A stretch of 64,000 bases of DNA from Pelagicoccus albus (GTDB lineage: Bacteria > Verrucomicrobiota > Verrucomicrobiia > Opitutales > Opitutaceae): assembly GCF_014230145.1 (NCBI RefSeq), contig NZ_JACHVC010000007.1, positions 186,001 to 250,000 of the forward strand, written 5' to 3'. The position numbers and the translations under genes were made by a program. The notes under the pieces were generated by a model, which searched no databases, was not told where the DNA came from, and worked only from the letters and a program-made list of their open reading frames with translations. This document shows, piece after piece, positions 24,904-33,593 of this stretch. Positions within the stretch are counted from its first letter, which is position 1, and the number at the start of each line of letters is the position of its first letter.

Positions 24904-25977
24904 ATGCACTTAGGATTTGGTTTATACCGACACATGCTCGACCAAGAGCACTTGCGTTTCGCCAAGCAATGCGGAGCCACGCATATCGTCGTCCACTTGG
25001 TCGACTATTTTAACCAAGCAGGAGACGGAAGCGATCAACCCACTAGCGGCGGCCGTGGTGGAGGCTGGGGCCATGCAGGTGATCCCGATAAGCTTTGGAG
25101 TCGCGAGGAGCTGCAAGCGGTCAAGGATCTGATCGAAGGGGAGGGCTTGATCTGGCACGCGGTGGAGAATTTCGATCCTGCCCATTGGCACGATGTTTTG
25201 CTCGATGGACCAAAGAAGGAACAGCAGATCGAAGGCTTGAAGCAGACCATCCGCCTTTTGGGGGAAATGGGAGTGGCCATCATGGGCTACAATTTTAGCT
25301 TGGCCGGCGTTTATGGTCGTACCATCGGAACCTACGGTCGCGGTGAAGCGGGTGGAGTGGGTATGGAGGGCTTCGTGGACGAAGAGCCTATGCCGGATGG
25401 AATGGTCTGGAACATGACTTTTGATGAGAACGCGACTGGCACTGCGCAGCGGACACGAATCAGCAGCGATGAGTTGTGGGAGCGTTTGACCTATTTTCTA
25501 AATGAGTTGGTCCCGGTGGCGGAAGAGGCCGGCGTGCAACTAGCTGCCCATCCGGACGATCCTCCCGTGCCTCGCTTGCGGGATACTCCGCGACTCGTCT
25601 ATCAACCAGACATGTATCAACGCCTCCTAGACATCGTTCCCAGCAAAGCGAGCGGTTTAGAGTATTGCCTCGGCACCCTGGCGGAGATGACGGAAGGGGA
25701 TATCTACGAGGCTACCGAGAAATACGCCGCGCAACAAAAGATTGGATACATTCATTTTCGAAATGTGCGAGGCAAGGTGCCCGACTATCGTGAAGTGTTC
25801 ATCGATGAAGGGGATATCGATATGGTCCGTATTTTAGAAATTCTTAAGAAGCACGATTTCCAGGGAGTCCTCATTCCAGACCACGCACCAGGTATGGCTT
25901 GCAGCGCTCCGTGGTACGCCGGAATGGCTTACTCCATGGGCTACATGAAGTCCGCTATGGCAGCTTTGGAAAAGTAG
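24904..25977 (+). CDS. uxuA: Mannonate dehydratase-like protein
   Basis: The 357-residue protein belongs to the UxuA family (TIM-barrel, metal-dependent), which dehydrates D-mannonate to 2-keto-3-deoxygluconate in glucuronate breakdown. Visible metal-site segments are LAAHPDDPP, YCLGTLAEM, GYIHFRNVRG and IPDHAPGM. Length and start (MHLGFGLYRHML) match the shorter family members. It follows the SDR gene by 22 bp and is divergent from the AraC gene. Uncertainty: close relatives could act on other sugar acids, so the symbol is assigned by family. A strong terminator follows. Confidence 0.85.
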   Translation: MHLGFGLYRHMLDQEHLRFAKQCGATHIVVHLVDYFNQAGDGSDQPTSGGRGGGWGHAGDPDKLWSREELQAVKDLIEGEGLIWHAVENFDPAHWHDVLLDGPKKEQQIEGLKQTIRLLGEMGVAIMGYNFSLAGVYGRTIGTYGRGEAGGVGMEGFVDEEPMPDGMVWNMTFDENATGTAQRTRISSDELWERLTYFLNELVPVAEEAGVQLAAHPDDPPVPRLRDTPRLVYQPDMYQRLLDIVPSKASGLEYCLGTLAEMTEGDIYEATEKYAAQQKIGYIHFRNVRGKVPDYREVFIDEGDIDMVRILEILKKHDFQGVLIPDHAPGMACSAPWYAGMAYSMGYMKSAMAALEK

Positions 25978-26007
25978 TTCTGAAGTAGCAGTTCATTTTC
26001 CTAGCAA

Positions 26008-26042
26008 AAGAGCCCGCGGAGTGATCCGCGGGCTCTTCTTTT
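26008..26042. terminator. Bidirectional intrinsic terminator
   Basis: A perfect 13-bp stem (AAGAGCCCGCGGA with TCCGCGGGCTCTT, 26008-26037) closes a GTGA loop and is followed by CTTTTT. The A-rich bases before the stem let it act on both strands, ending the UxuA transcript and the convergent reductase transcript. Confidence 0.9.
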
Positions 26043-26061
26043 TCCGAAAGTCCGTTAGAGG

Positions 26062-27168
26062 TTACGCCAGCTCCGCCTCTTGGGCGGTGGGGAGATCCGT
26101 GTATCCTTCGCTTGTTACAGGAAGGTACCATTTGGCCGGATCCAGTTCTTCATTTAGCGCCCAGCCGTGTTGGAATCTCTCTACGAGATCGGGAGTGCTG
26201 ATGAAAGGACGGCCAAAGGCGATCATGTCCGCCTCGCCGGAAGAGATACGTTGCTCCGCTGTTTCTTGCGTGTATCCACAATTTCCGATTAGAGTCCCAT
26301 GGTAGACTTCGCGAAATTGAGCCAAAGTGAGCGGCTCGCCGCGCTCGTGAAAGCCGAAGGCGAGCCCGTCCATCATATGAAGGTAGGCCAAGCTGTATTC
26401 GTTGAGTCGAGACGCGACATATAGGAATTGCTCTTGGTAGTCGTTGGAGCCCATGTCGTTGAAGACTCCATTGGGGGCGAGGCGAACTCCGACTCGATTC
26501 GCGGGAAAAACGTCGAGAACTGCTTGGACCACTTCGTCGAGGAAGCGGTAGCGGTTTTCAATCGATCCTCCATATCCGTCAGCGCGGTGGTTGGTTTTGG
26601 ACTGAAGGAATTGGTCAATCAGATAGCCGTTCGCTCCGTGGATTTCCACTCCGTCGAAATTCGCTTCCTGCGCGTAGATGGCCGCCTGTTTGAATTGGGC
26701 AACGATTCCCGGGATCTCCTCCGTTTCCAGAGCTCGGGGCGTTTCGTAGTCTTTTTTTCCTTCCGGGGTGTGGATTTGGTCGTTTTCGAGGCGGATTGCG
26801 GAAGGGGCAACCGCGAGGGTGCCGTTGTTCAAGGCGGTGTGGGTGGCTCGGCCTGGGTGCCAGATTTGCAGGAAAATTTTGCTGCCCTTCGCGTGGACCG
26901 CATCGGTGACTTTTTTCCAACCCTCTACGTGTTTTGGTTTGAAGGCTCCGGGCTGGTGCATCCAAGCGATCGCGTCGGGGGAGACGGCAGTCGCTTCTGC
27001 GATCAGGAGGCCGGCTCCAGATCGTTGGGCATAGTATTCGCCCATGAGATCGGTAGGCGTAAAGTCGGCCTCGGCCTTGGTCCGTGTCATGGGCGCGTGC
27101 ACCACGCGGTTGTTTAGCTGAAGGTCTCCGAGCTTGATCGGTTCGAGAAGTTTTGGTGAAGCGGTCAT
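26062..27168 (-). CDS. nemA: Old yellow enzyme family alkene reductase
   Basis: The 368-residue protein is an FMN-dependent OYE reductase that uses NADPH to reduce activated C=C bonds and some nitro or nitrate esters. Motifs: VVHAPMTRTKA near residue 23, LQIWHPGRATH, GVEIHGANGYLIDQFL (the His/Asn pair that binds the substrate carbonyl) and FGRPFISTPDLV near the end. Length is typical. It is monocistronic and flanked by terminators on both sides. Confidence 0.93.
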   Translation of the reverse strand: MTASPKLLEPIKLGDLQLNNRVVHAPMTRTKAEADFTPTDLMGEYYAQRSGAGLLIAEATAVSPDAIAWMHQPGAFKPKHVEGWKKVTDAVHAKGSKIFLQIWHPGRATHTALNNGTLAVAPSAIRLENDQIHTPEGKKDYETPRALETEEIPGIVAQFKQAAIYAQEANFDGVEIHGANGYLIDQFLQSKTNHRADGYGGSIENRYRFLDEVVQAVLDVFPANRVGVRLAPNGVFNDMGSNDYQEQFLYVASRLNEYSLAYLHMMDGLAFGFHERGEPLTLAQFREVYHGTLIGNCGYTQETAEQRISSGEADMIAFGRPFISTPDLVERFQHGWALNEELDPAKWYLPVTSEGYTDLPTAQEAELA

Positions 27169-27224
27169 ATGATCAAAGCACGAATCAGAGATGGAATCGC
27201 TTGCGTGACGAAATAGGGGCGTAA

Positions 27225-27253
27225 AAAAGGCGAGCCTCGATGGCCCGCCTTTT
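27225..27253 (-). terminator. Intrinsic terminator of the aminotransferase gene
   Basis: AAAAGGCG pairs with CGCCTTTT through an inner GCC/GGC stem with one mismatch and a TCGAT loop. On the minus strand the hairpin is followed by TTTTTT. It lies 29 bp after the stop of the aminotransferase gene. Confidence 0.8.
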
Positions 27254-27281
27254 GGTTAAATGAGATTGGGGGGTGGGTTCG

Positions 27282-28478
27282 TCAGAGAACGGCTTTGATG
27301 GCCGCGACGACCCGATCGATATTGGAATCAGTTATGCCCGCTACGTTGATGCGGCCTGAATCGACGATGTACACACTGTGCTCCTCGCGTAGAGCGGTTG
27401 CCTGTTCCTTGCCCAAGCCTGTGAATGAGAACATGCCTTTTTGCTGAGTCAGGAAGGTGAAGTCCTTTTCGACTCCGGCTGCTTTCAAGGCGTCGACAAA
27501 CTGGGTGCGCACGCTGGCGATCCGGTCTCTCATAGCCTTCAGCTCGGCATGCCATTGTTCGGTGAGCTTCTCGTCGGAAAGGATTGTGGTGACGATTGCT
27601 CCACCGTGGGCTGGCGGATTGGAGTAGTTTACGCGGACCGAAATTTTCAGTTGGCTCACTACGTTTGCCAAGTTGCTGGCGTCGTCGGTGATCACGTGCA
27701 GGGCTCCGACGCGATCCTGGTAGAGTCCGAGATTCTTGGAAAACGATTGGCAGACAAAAGCTGGCAATCCCGCTTTGGCCACTATGCGGGCCGCGGCGGC
27801 GTCTTCCACTATGCCATCGCCAAAGCCTTGGTAGGCGAAGTCCACCAGCGGTATCCACTTTTTGGCGGCAGCGATCTTGGCCACGTCTTCCCACTGTTCA
27901 GGGGTCAGGTCCACTCCGGTTGGGTTGTGGCAGCATCCGTGCAGTACGACGACATCGCCTGCGGGAATGGATTCGAGCGACTTTAGGAATGCATCGTAGT
28001 CGAGGCTCAAGTTGGCGGAATCGAAGTAGTCGTAGGTGCCCAGCTTCAATCCGGGAGCGCCGAAAATGCCCTTGTGGTTGGCCCAAGTAGGATTGGAAAG
28101 CCAGATGGTTTGGGCGGAAGTGTTTTTAGCGATGAAGTCGGCCGCAACTCTCAGGGCTCCGGTGCCGCCTGGCGTTTGCAAGGAAGTGACTTTGCCTTGC
28201 AGGCTCTCGGCGATCTCTTCACCAAAGCAGAGCTTCTGGGTGAGGCTTGCATAGGCTGGGGTGCCGGTCATGGGCAGGTAGCTCTTGGAAGTCGAGGCTT
28301 CGAGTATGCGGCGCTCGGCTTCCTTGACGGTCTCGAGGATGGGGGTGACTCCGGATTGATCAACGAAGACGCCCACCGAAAGGTTAATTTTTTCGGGGTT
28401 TTTGTCTGCCTTGAAAGCCTCGGTGAGGCTGAGGATCGGATCGGCGGGAGCGAGGCTGACGGTGTCGAAGTAGGACAT
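27282..28478 (-). CDS. Aspartate/aromatic amino acid aminotransferase (class I)
   Basis: The 398-residue PLP enzyme matches the aspC/tyrB family throughout: N-terminal PADPILSLTEAF, INLSVGVF, SYLPMTG, TPGGTGALR, HGCCHNPTGVDLT, PLPLV-type DFAYQGFG, and the PLP lysine in SFSKNLGLYQDRVG. It transfers the amino group of aspartate or aromatic amino acids to 2-oxoglutarate in the cytoplasm. Sequence alone does not settle AspC versus TyrB, so no symbol is given. It stands alone and ends at the terminator at 27225. Confidence 0.95.
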   Translation of the reverse strand: MSYFDTVSLAPADPILSLTEAFKADKNPEKINLSVGVFVDQSGVTPILETVKEAERRILEASTSKSYLPMTGTPAYASLTQKLCFGEEIAESLQGKVTSLQTPGGTGALRVAADFIAKNTSAQTIWLSNPTWANHKGIFGAPGLKLGTYDYFDSANLSLDYDAFLKSLESIPAGDVVVLHGCCHNPTGVDLTPEQWEDVAKIAAAKKWIPLVDFAYQGFGDGIVEDAAAARIVAKAGLPAFVCQSFSKNLGLYQDRVGALHVITDDASNLANVVSQLKISVRVNYSNPPAHGGAIVTTILSDEKLTEQWHAELKAMRDRIASVRTQFVDALKAAGVEKDFTFLTQQKGMFSFTGLGKEQATALREEHSVYIVDSGRINVAGITDSNIDRVVAAIKAVL

Positions 28479-28655
28479 GGGATTTGTAGGTTTGGCTAAT
28501 TGAGCGCCAATAGGTTCTTTTAGGCAGCGGGCAAGTTACCCTGTGACAGGGGTGTGTCAATCCCGTGGAGTGGAGGTAAGCCCTCGCTCGTGGCATTTTG
28601 AAATCCCGTCAGAGTTCCCGCCTAGCTCGCGAGGGGCGAAGTCTCTTTTTAGAAC

Positions 28656-31370
28656 TTAGCTTCGTGGGTTACTCCGCCTTTTCCCGGTGAAGAGGATAGT
28701 GCGAAATCCTCTCTGAATCCAGCGAGTGATGGGACCAAAAAAGCGCGGCTTGGGACGGCTGATATCGTAGGTAATCATGGTAAGCCCCAGCATGAAGGCC
28801 GCTGACAGGGCTAGTCCCGGCAGAAGTCCAGTATACGGCGTAGGCCCTAGGTTTAGGACCATGTTGCCGAAGGTGAACGAAAAGATGGAATTAGCCCCTA
28901 GGCCGAACGCCAGTTTTGCGTTTTCGGAATCCTTAGTAAACTTCGCAAGCCCTTTGGCCAGCAGCAGGATAACGATCGCGGAGAGAATGCCGAAGGCGAA
29001 GTAGAGGGGGTGGTTTTCTCGTCGAAGCGAAATATCTCCGATCCCTTCGATTGCTCCGGAAATGCCTTCGTGAGTAAGCCCGAAAAAGAGGGCTCCGAAG
29101 GCAAGGAGGAGGATGTAGACCGCGTCTTTCCCTCGTCCATCCTTCTGGACCTTGGCTCCCATGGCATAACCAAACAGGCAGAATGTGAGGGCGTAGGGTA
29201 CGCTTGGACCGACTTCTTGTCCGATACCAAATAGAAAGGACAATAGGTAGGACTGGCTGTCGATTTCGTGCAAGAAGGGCCAAAGGGTCCAAGGGATCAC
29301 GATCAGTACCCAGATCCCGGTGAACCGGCGTTCCTCGATAAATTTAACGACGAAAGGCATCAATGCGTAGAGCACGCAGTACAGGGCCAAGATGTCGATG
29401 AAGCGTCCCCCATGCATGAAAAGCAGGGCCTCCAACATGTCCTGGAACGAGAGTTTTTTTCCTATGAGGGAGCAAATCAGGTTGGCGACGATGGCGAGGT
29501 AGATCGTCGCTGCTTTGGGCAAGAAACGGCTGGCGAGCAGCTTCAAGTCTTTCGCCTCGGCTCGCCGGCTATAGTTCCGAGCTAGACCGATACCAAAGAT
29601 TATCAGAAATGTAGGAGTCGCTGCCCGGGTGAAGAGTCTCCAGAATTCAGGAAGCTCTCCCCATACCTTGAACTGCAAAAAGGCGTGGGAAACCATGGCT
29701 AGGGCGATGGCGATCGAACGAGCGATAAAGAGACTGTCCAACGGCCGGGGCTGGGAAACTTCACCGCTGTGATCTGTATCAGGATCGAGAGCGAACAGTT
29801 TGCCGAAAGGGATTTTCTCCCAGCTAGGGACTGCTTGGCCAAAGTGTTTTTCCACTAGGAAATTCGCTTCGATATAGCTTAGCGAATCTCCTCCGGCGTT
29901 GTAGAACGTTTCGTGATCTTGTAATGAGTCTCGCCCTAGGAGGGTAGCGATCTCGCTTCGCAAATCAGATGATCCTTGGCGATCGGCCTGCCGTTTGGCT
30001 TCGTTCTTGACGCTGACGTAGTCGGGCTTTCCGGATGGTAGGAGAGGCAGCTCCGCAAAGGGCAGTACGCTAACAGAAGGTAGCGGGATTTTAAGTTTCT
30101 GGGCGATTTTCTCTTTCAGCTTTCCAGATTGGGATTCGTCACCTTGCTCGATGGCGATGAGAAGTTGTCTATCGTCTCCCGTCGCGAGACAAGCCGTGCC
30201 GTCCTCTTTGACGATGCGTTCGACGTCGTCCAAACTGATTCGAAGACCAGCGAGCTTCACGAAGCGACTCGCTCTACCGACAATCTTGAAGAGACCGTTC
30301 TCTTTTCGGATAACGATGTCGCCAGTCTTCAGTTCGCTGGGGCCTTGCCCTTTGGCTAGATCCTCGCGGCAAGTCGCGTAGCCCATCATGACGTTAGGCC
30401 CCTCGTAGACAAGTTCTCCAGGAGTGTTCGCTTGCTCTATGTCGTTCCCCTCGCTGTCGACTATTCGTATCCGTCCACCCGGTACAGATTGTCCGATAGA
30501 GTCCGAGTCGCTGGAGGCGTAATCTGGTGGAAGATATGAAATGCGAGGAGATGCCTCGGTTTGCCCATACATCACGAAGAAACGTTTTCCAGCTTTGGAA
30601 AGCTTGTTGGCGAAGAGTTCGACCAAGTGTGGTTCAAGCTTCCCTCCGGCTTGAGTCATCGTCTTCAGGTCTGGCAGGTCGCGATCGAGAAATCCGTTTT
30701 GAGCGAGAATTTCGTAAGTGCGAGGAACTCCGGAAAGGGAGCTTACTTTTTTTGTCTCGAGCAATTCCCAAATCTCCTCGTCGACTATGGAAAGCGATGT
30801 GGAGAGGAGGGAGGCTCCGCAGAGCAGATGAGAGGTTAAGATCGAAAGTCCGAACGAATAGTGTAGTGGAAGATTGGTTACTGCCCGGTCCTCTGGTTTG
30901 AGGTCGAGGTACTCGATTATCGAGTGGGCGTTAGAGATGAGGTTCTGATGGGAGAGCCTTACGAGCTTAGCGCTTCCGGCGCTTCCTGAGGTCGACAGCA
31001 TCAAGGCGAGCTCTGGGTAGTAGCGCTCTCTTTCCGGCGAGTCGCTTTGCGGTTCTATTACCTTGGCTCCCTCTTCGCCTCTGAATATATAGTCGGGCCG
31101 AAATATTCCTTGTATATGGGACTTTTGCTCGAGGTCTCCTGGTCCTAGCAGCAGAACGGGACAATTGGCCCGGCAGGCACCAATTAATGCTAAGATTGAT
31201 TCGAGATCATTGCTTGCTTCCAAAGCAAGTAGACCCGGATTTGCCGCCATGTTTCGGCAGAATAGGTCCGCTCTCTCGGCCAGTTCCCGATAGTTCAACT
31301 CACTTCCGTCTTGGCAAACGAGAGCTACGCTATTTCCGAAGGACTCAAGATTCGAGAACAGGCGTGTCAT
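28656..31370 (-). CDS. Adenylating ligase - carrier protein - membrane acyltransferase-like fusion
   Basis: The 904-residue protein has three parts. Residues 1-460 are an acyl/aminoacyl-AMP ligase: P-loop STSGSAGSAK (126-136), YGQTEASP (268-275), TGDIVIR, GRASRFVKLAGLRI, and the catalytic Lys in LPSGKPDY (K448). Residues about 465-535 are a carrier domain with the phosphopantetheine serine in NAGGDSLSY (S496). From about 545 onward about ten hydrophobic helices resemble acyltransferase-3/OpgC-type membrane enzymes. The domain chain mirrors the separate Dlt proteins (activate, carry, transfer across the membrane). Its first 26 bp overlap the HTTM-like gene. What is activated and what is acylated is unknown. 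Confidence 0.85.
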   Translation of the reverse strand: MTRLFSNLESFGNSVALVCQDGSELNYRELAERADLFCRNMAANPGLLALEASNDLESILALIGACRANCPVLLLGPGDLEQKSHIQGIFRPDYIFRGEEGAKVIEPQSDSPERERYYPELALMLSTSGSAGSAKLVRLSHQNLISNAHSIIEYLDLKPEDRAVTNLPLHYSFGLSILTSHLLCGASLLSTSLSIVDEEIWELLETKKVSSLSGVPRTYEILAQNGFLDRDLPDLKTMTQAGGKLEPHLVELFANKLSKAGKRFFVMYGQTEASPRISYLPPDYASSDSDSIGQSVPGGRIRIVDSEGNDIEQANTPGELVYEGPNVMMGYATCREDLAKGQGPSELKTGDIVIRKENGLFKIVGRASRFVKLAGLRISLDDVERIVKEDGTACLATGDDRQLLIAIEQGDESQSGKLKEKIAQKLKIPLPSVSVLPFAELPLLPSGKPDYVSVKNEAKRQADRQGSSDLRSEIATLLGRDSLQDHETFYNAGGDSLSYIEANFLVEKHFGQAVPSWEKIPFGKLFALDPDTDHSGEVSQPRPLDSLFIARSIAIALAMVSHAFLQFKVWGELPEFWRLFTRAATPTFLIIFGIGLARNYSRRAEAKDLKLLASRFLPKAATIYLAIVANLICSLIGKKLSFQDMLEALLFMHGGRFIDILALYCVLYALMPFVVKFIEERRFTGIWVLIVIPWTLWPFLHEIDSQSYLLSFLFGIGQEVGPSVPYALTFCLFGYAMGAKVQKDGRGKDAVYILLLAFGALFFGLTHEGISGAIEGIGDISLRRENHPLYFAFGILSAIVILLLAKGLAKFTKDSENAKLAFGLGANSIFSFTFGNMVLNLGPTPYTGLLPGLALSAAFMLGLTMITYDISRPKPRFFGPITRWIQRGFRTILFTGKRRSNPRS

Positions 31371-32346
31371 TATTTGAACGAGTGTTTCTTCGAACCCAAT
31401 TCACTGTATCCGAATATGGGAACAGGGCTAGGTAACAAAAAGTGAATACAGCAGTTTGTGTGTAGAAGTAATAAGGGGCGTATAAGTGAATGAGCCAAAA
31501 CAGCGTAAAGAGTAACCAGTATGTGGAAACTGAAGATTTTATCGCTTCTTGCTTTTGAGTGAAGAGAGGCTTTGCTGCGGATGGCGTTGTTCTTACTAGG
31601 CTCGTTTCATCGAACCCCAGAAAGGCGATGAGCAGCCCCGGTACAAAAAAGCCGAATATGCTGCCTCCAGTGAACACGGTGGTAGAGAAATGGAATCCGG
31701 CGGCGAGCCATATGGCTGTTCGGTTCCAGCGTTTGTCGAGGATCAGATAAACGAATACAAACTCCAGAATGATGGTTGCCCAGCTGGCTCCGGCGTAGAC
31801 CAGAGTCGGGTTTGTGGCGTGGGCGATGTCGGATAGGAAGGGGCTATTTAGCCGGTTCTCCATCCAGTTTTGAAAGAAGCGGCCGTTGCGCCAGTCGGTC
31901 TCTAGTAGTTTGTTAAACGCAGCTCCAAAGTAGAGGAGGGCGAATTGCCAGCGGTAGAGTCGCATGACATGTGAGTTGGGAGCTAAGCCGCAGATCAAAA
32001 ATACGCAGGCGGTTAGCATGACGTGGTTTTTGAAGTCCAGGCGAGTTCCTAGGAGGTGCAGCAAAAGGATACTCCCGAGTAAAGTGGCGCCGACCTTTGG
32101 CTTGATGTTAAAGAGTATCATAGTTCCACCGCCCAGGGCTCCGGCACGCATCAGCCAGGTGTACGCAGCGGAGCCGTGAAATACATCTAGCCAGGCGATG
32201 AAGGGAAGAAAGGGTGCTTCCAGCTCGAGGTAGTAGCCTTTCAAAACGATGACGCAGAAGCAAAGTTTGCATACCAAAAGAAGCTGGGGAAGCATCTCCG
32301 TATCGCGGCACTCGAAGGGGTTGAGTGATTTGAGGTAGGCGTTCAT
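31345..32346 (-). CDS. HTTM-like multi-spanning membrane protein
   Basis: The 333-residue protein has about eight hydrophobic helices. Its central FGAAFNKLLETDWRNG and the preceding YRWQFALLYF resemble the HTTM family (integral-membrane relatives of vitamin-K-dependent gamma-carboxylase); assignment is by motif feel only. It overlaps the fusion gene downstream by 26 bp and the small upstream gene by 4 bp, so all three are translationally linked. Possible roles include a membrane partner of the acyl transfer or a redox function. Confidence 0.65.
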   Translation of the reverse strand: MNAYLKSLNPFECRDTEMLPQLLLVCKLCFCVIVLKGYYLELEAPFLPFIAWLDVFHGSAAYTWLMRAGALGGGTMILFNIKPKVGATLLGSILLLHLLGTRLDFKNHVMLTACVFLICGLAPNSHVMRLYRWQFALLYFGAAFNKLLETDWRNGRFFQNWMENRLNSPFLSDIAHATNPTLVYAGASWATIILEFVFVYLILDKRWNRTAIWLAAGFHFSTTVFTGGSIFGFFVPGLLIAFLGFDETSLVRTTPSAAKPLFTQKQEAIKSSVSTYWLLFTLFWLIHLYAPYYFYTQTAVFTFCYLALFPYSDTVNWVRRNTRSNNDTPVLES

Positions 32347-32702
32347 CTAGGGTAGCTCCAAACTTCTTGGGGATGGCCGTTGCGTGAATAAGTGACGGTG
32401 ATTCGGGCCCCGTCTTCGATGCCGTAGGACGTTTCGTACTGCTCAATGGCATTGAGCAGATTGTAGATGGAATGCTGCTGCCAGGCGTTGGAGTGAAAGC
32501 GGTACCGTTCGGTAGCTTCGGATTCGGATAGAGTGAGGCCTTCTCTTTCTATCGTGACCTCGTATCTGTCTTGGGTATCGTAGGGAGCCCAGCAGAAATA
32601 GCGGGCAGGGGTGAATCGGGCGTACACGATAGCGATGGCTTGAAAGGCGAGCAGCGCTAAGCACAGCCCCAGACCAATGCGGTTGGGTAAGGTAAGGGAC
32701 AT
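32343..32702 (-). CDS. Small membrane-anchored protein of unknown function
   Basis: I choose the start at 32702 (MSLTLPNRIG), which gives an N-terminal transmembrane helix (about residues 8-27) directly; an ATG at 32747 would add 15 polar residues. The remaining about 90 residues are soluble, with ITVTYSRNGHPQEVWSYP at the end, and would face the periplasm. It overlaps the HTTM-like gene by 4 bp. No family recognised. Confidence 0.65.
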   Translation of the reverse strand: MSLTLPNRIGLGLCLALLAFQAIAIVYARFTPARYFCWAPYDTQDRYEVTIEREGLTLSESEATERYRFHSNAWQQHSIYNLLNAIEQYETSYGIEDGARITVTYSRNGHPQEVWSYPR

Positions 32703-32962
32703 GGGAAGGGAGATTTGGCAGGTAGGATTCGAGGAGATTGGCAGCAATTACGATGCCTAGATCGAGGGGCGTTTCTTTTCTGTCTTGTGGCAAGGTAGCT
32801 GACTGATCCTGCGGGGCAAGATTTGGCTTGGTCAAGATAGCGGCAGCTCGAGGCATTTGAGCTATCCTATCGGACGATGGGATTGATCCTTTACCTTCCG
32901 GAACAAAGCTCCCAAGGTCTTTGCTCCTGAAAACCCAAGGTAAACCGTAAACCGATATTACT

Positions 32963-33526
32963 ATGTCTAGAGCAAGCGCCCGTCACATTCTCGTTGAGAG
33001 CGAAGAACTTTGCAATGAACTGAAGTCCAAGATCGAAGCTGGCGAATCATTCGCTGATCTCGCGAAGGCCCACTCCAAGTGCCCGTCCGGCCAGCGTGGC
33101 GGCGAATTGGGTGAATTTGGCCGCGGTCAAATGGTTCCGGAATTCGACAAGGTTGTCTTTTCCGCTCCAGTTAAGGAAGTCCAAGGCCCCGTTAAGACCC
33201 AGTTTGGCTATCATCTTTTGGAGGTGACTGCTCGTGGCGATTCTTTGCCAACGGCGAGCGCTCGCCATATTTTGGTCGAGAGCGAAGAGCAATGCAGCGA
33301 GCTGAAGGCGAAAATCGAAGCTGGTGAGTCTTTTGAAGATCTCGCGAAGGCCCACTCCAAGTGTCCATCTGGACAAAGTGGCGGAGCTCTTGGAGAGTTT
33401 GGACGAGGACAGATGGTTCCTGAATTCGACGCGGTCGTATTTTCAGCTCCGGTAAACGAAGTTCAAGGTCCCGTTAAAACGCAGTTTGGTTACCACCTTC
33501 TAGAGGTGACTGCTCGCAACGTTTAG
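32963..33526 (+). CDS. Tandem-parvulin peptidyl-prolyl isomerase
   Basis: The 187-residue protein is two near-identical parvulin domains (about residues 1-92 and 96-187). Each runs [42 protein letters not shown] and [15 protein letters not shown]. Parvulins rotate proline peptide bonds; the isolated form (PpiC) is about 93 residues, so this is a recent internal duplication. No signal peptide, so cytoplasmic. The gene stands alone and is followed by a terminator. Confidence 0.92.
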   Translation: MSRASARHILVESEELCNELKSKIEAGESFADLAKAHSKCPSGQRGGELGEFGRGQMVPEFDKVVFSAPVKEVQGPVKTQFGYHLLEVTARGDSLPTASARHILVESEEQCSELKAKIEAGESFEDLAKAHSKCPSGQSGGALGEFGRGQMVPEFDAVVFSAPVNEVQGPVKTQFGYHLLEVTARNV

Positions 33527-33550
33527 GCCTTACGGCAGTTCTAATTTAGG

Positions 33551-33581
33551 TGCGGCTCGCTGCTTGCGGGTCGCATTTTTT
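33551..33581 (+). terminator. Intrinsic terminator after the parvulin gene
   Basis: TGCGGCTCGC pairs with GCGGGTCGCA (10 bp with two G-T pairs) around a TGCTT loop and is followed by six Ts, 25 bp after the stop codon. Confidence 0.82.
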
Positions 33582-33593
33582 GTATCCGTAATC

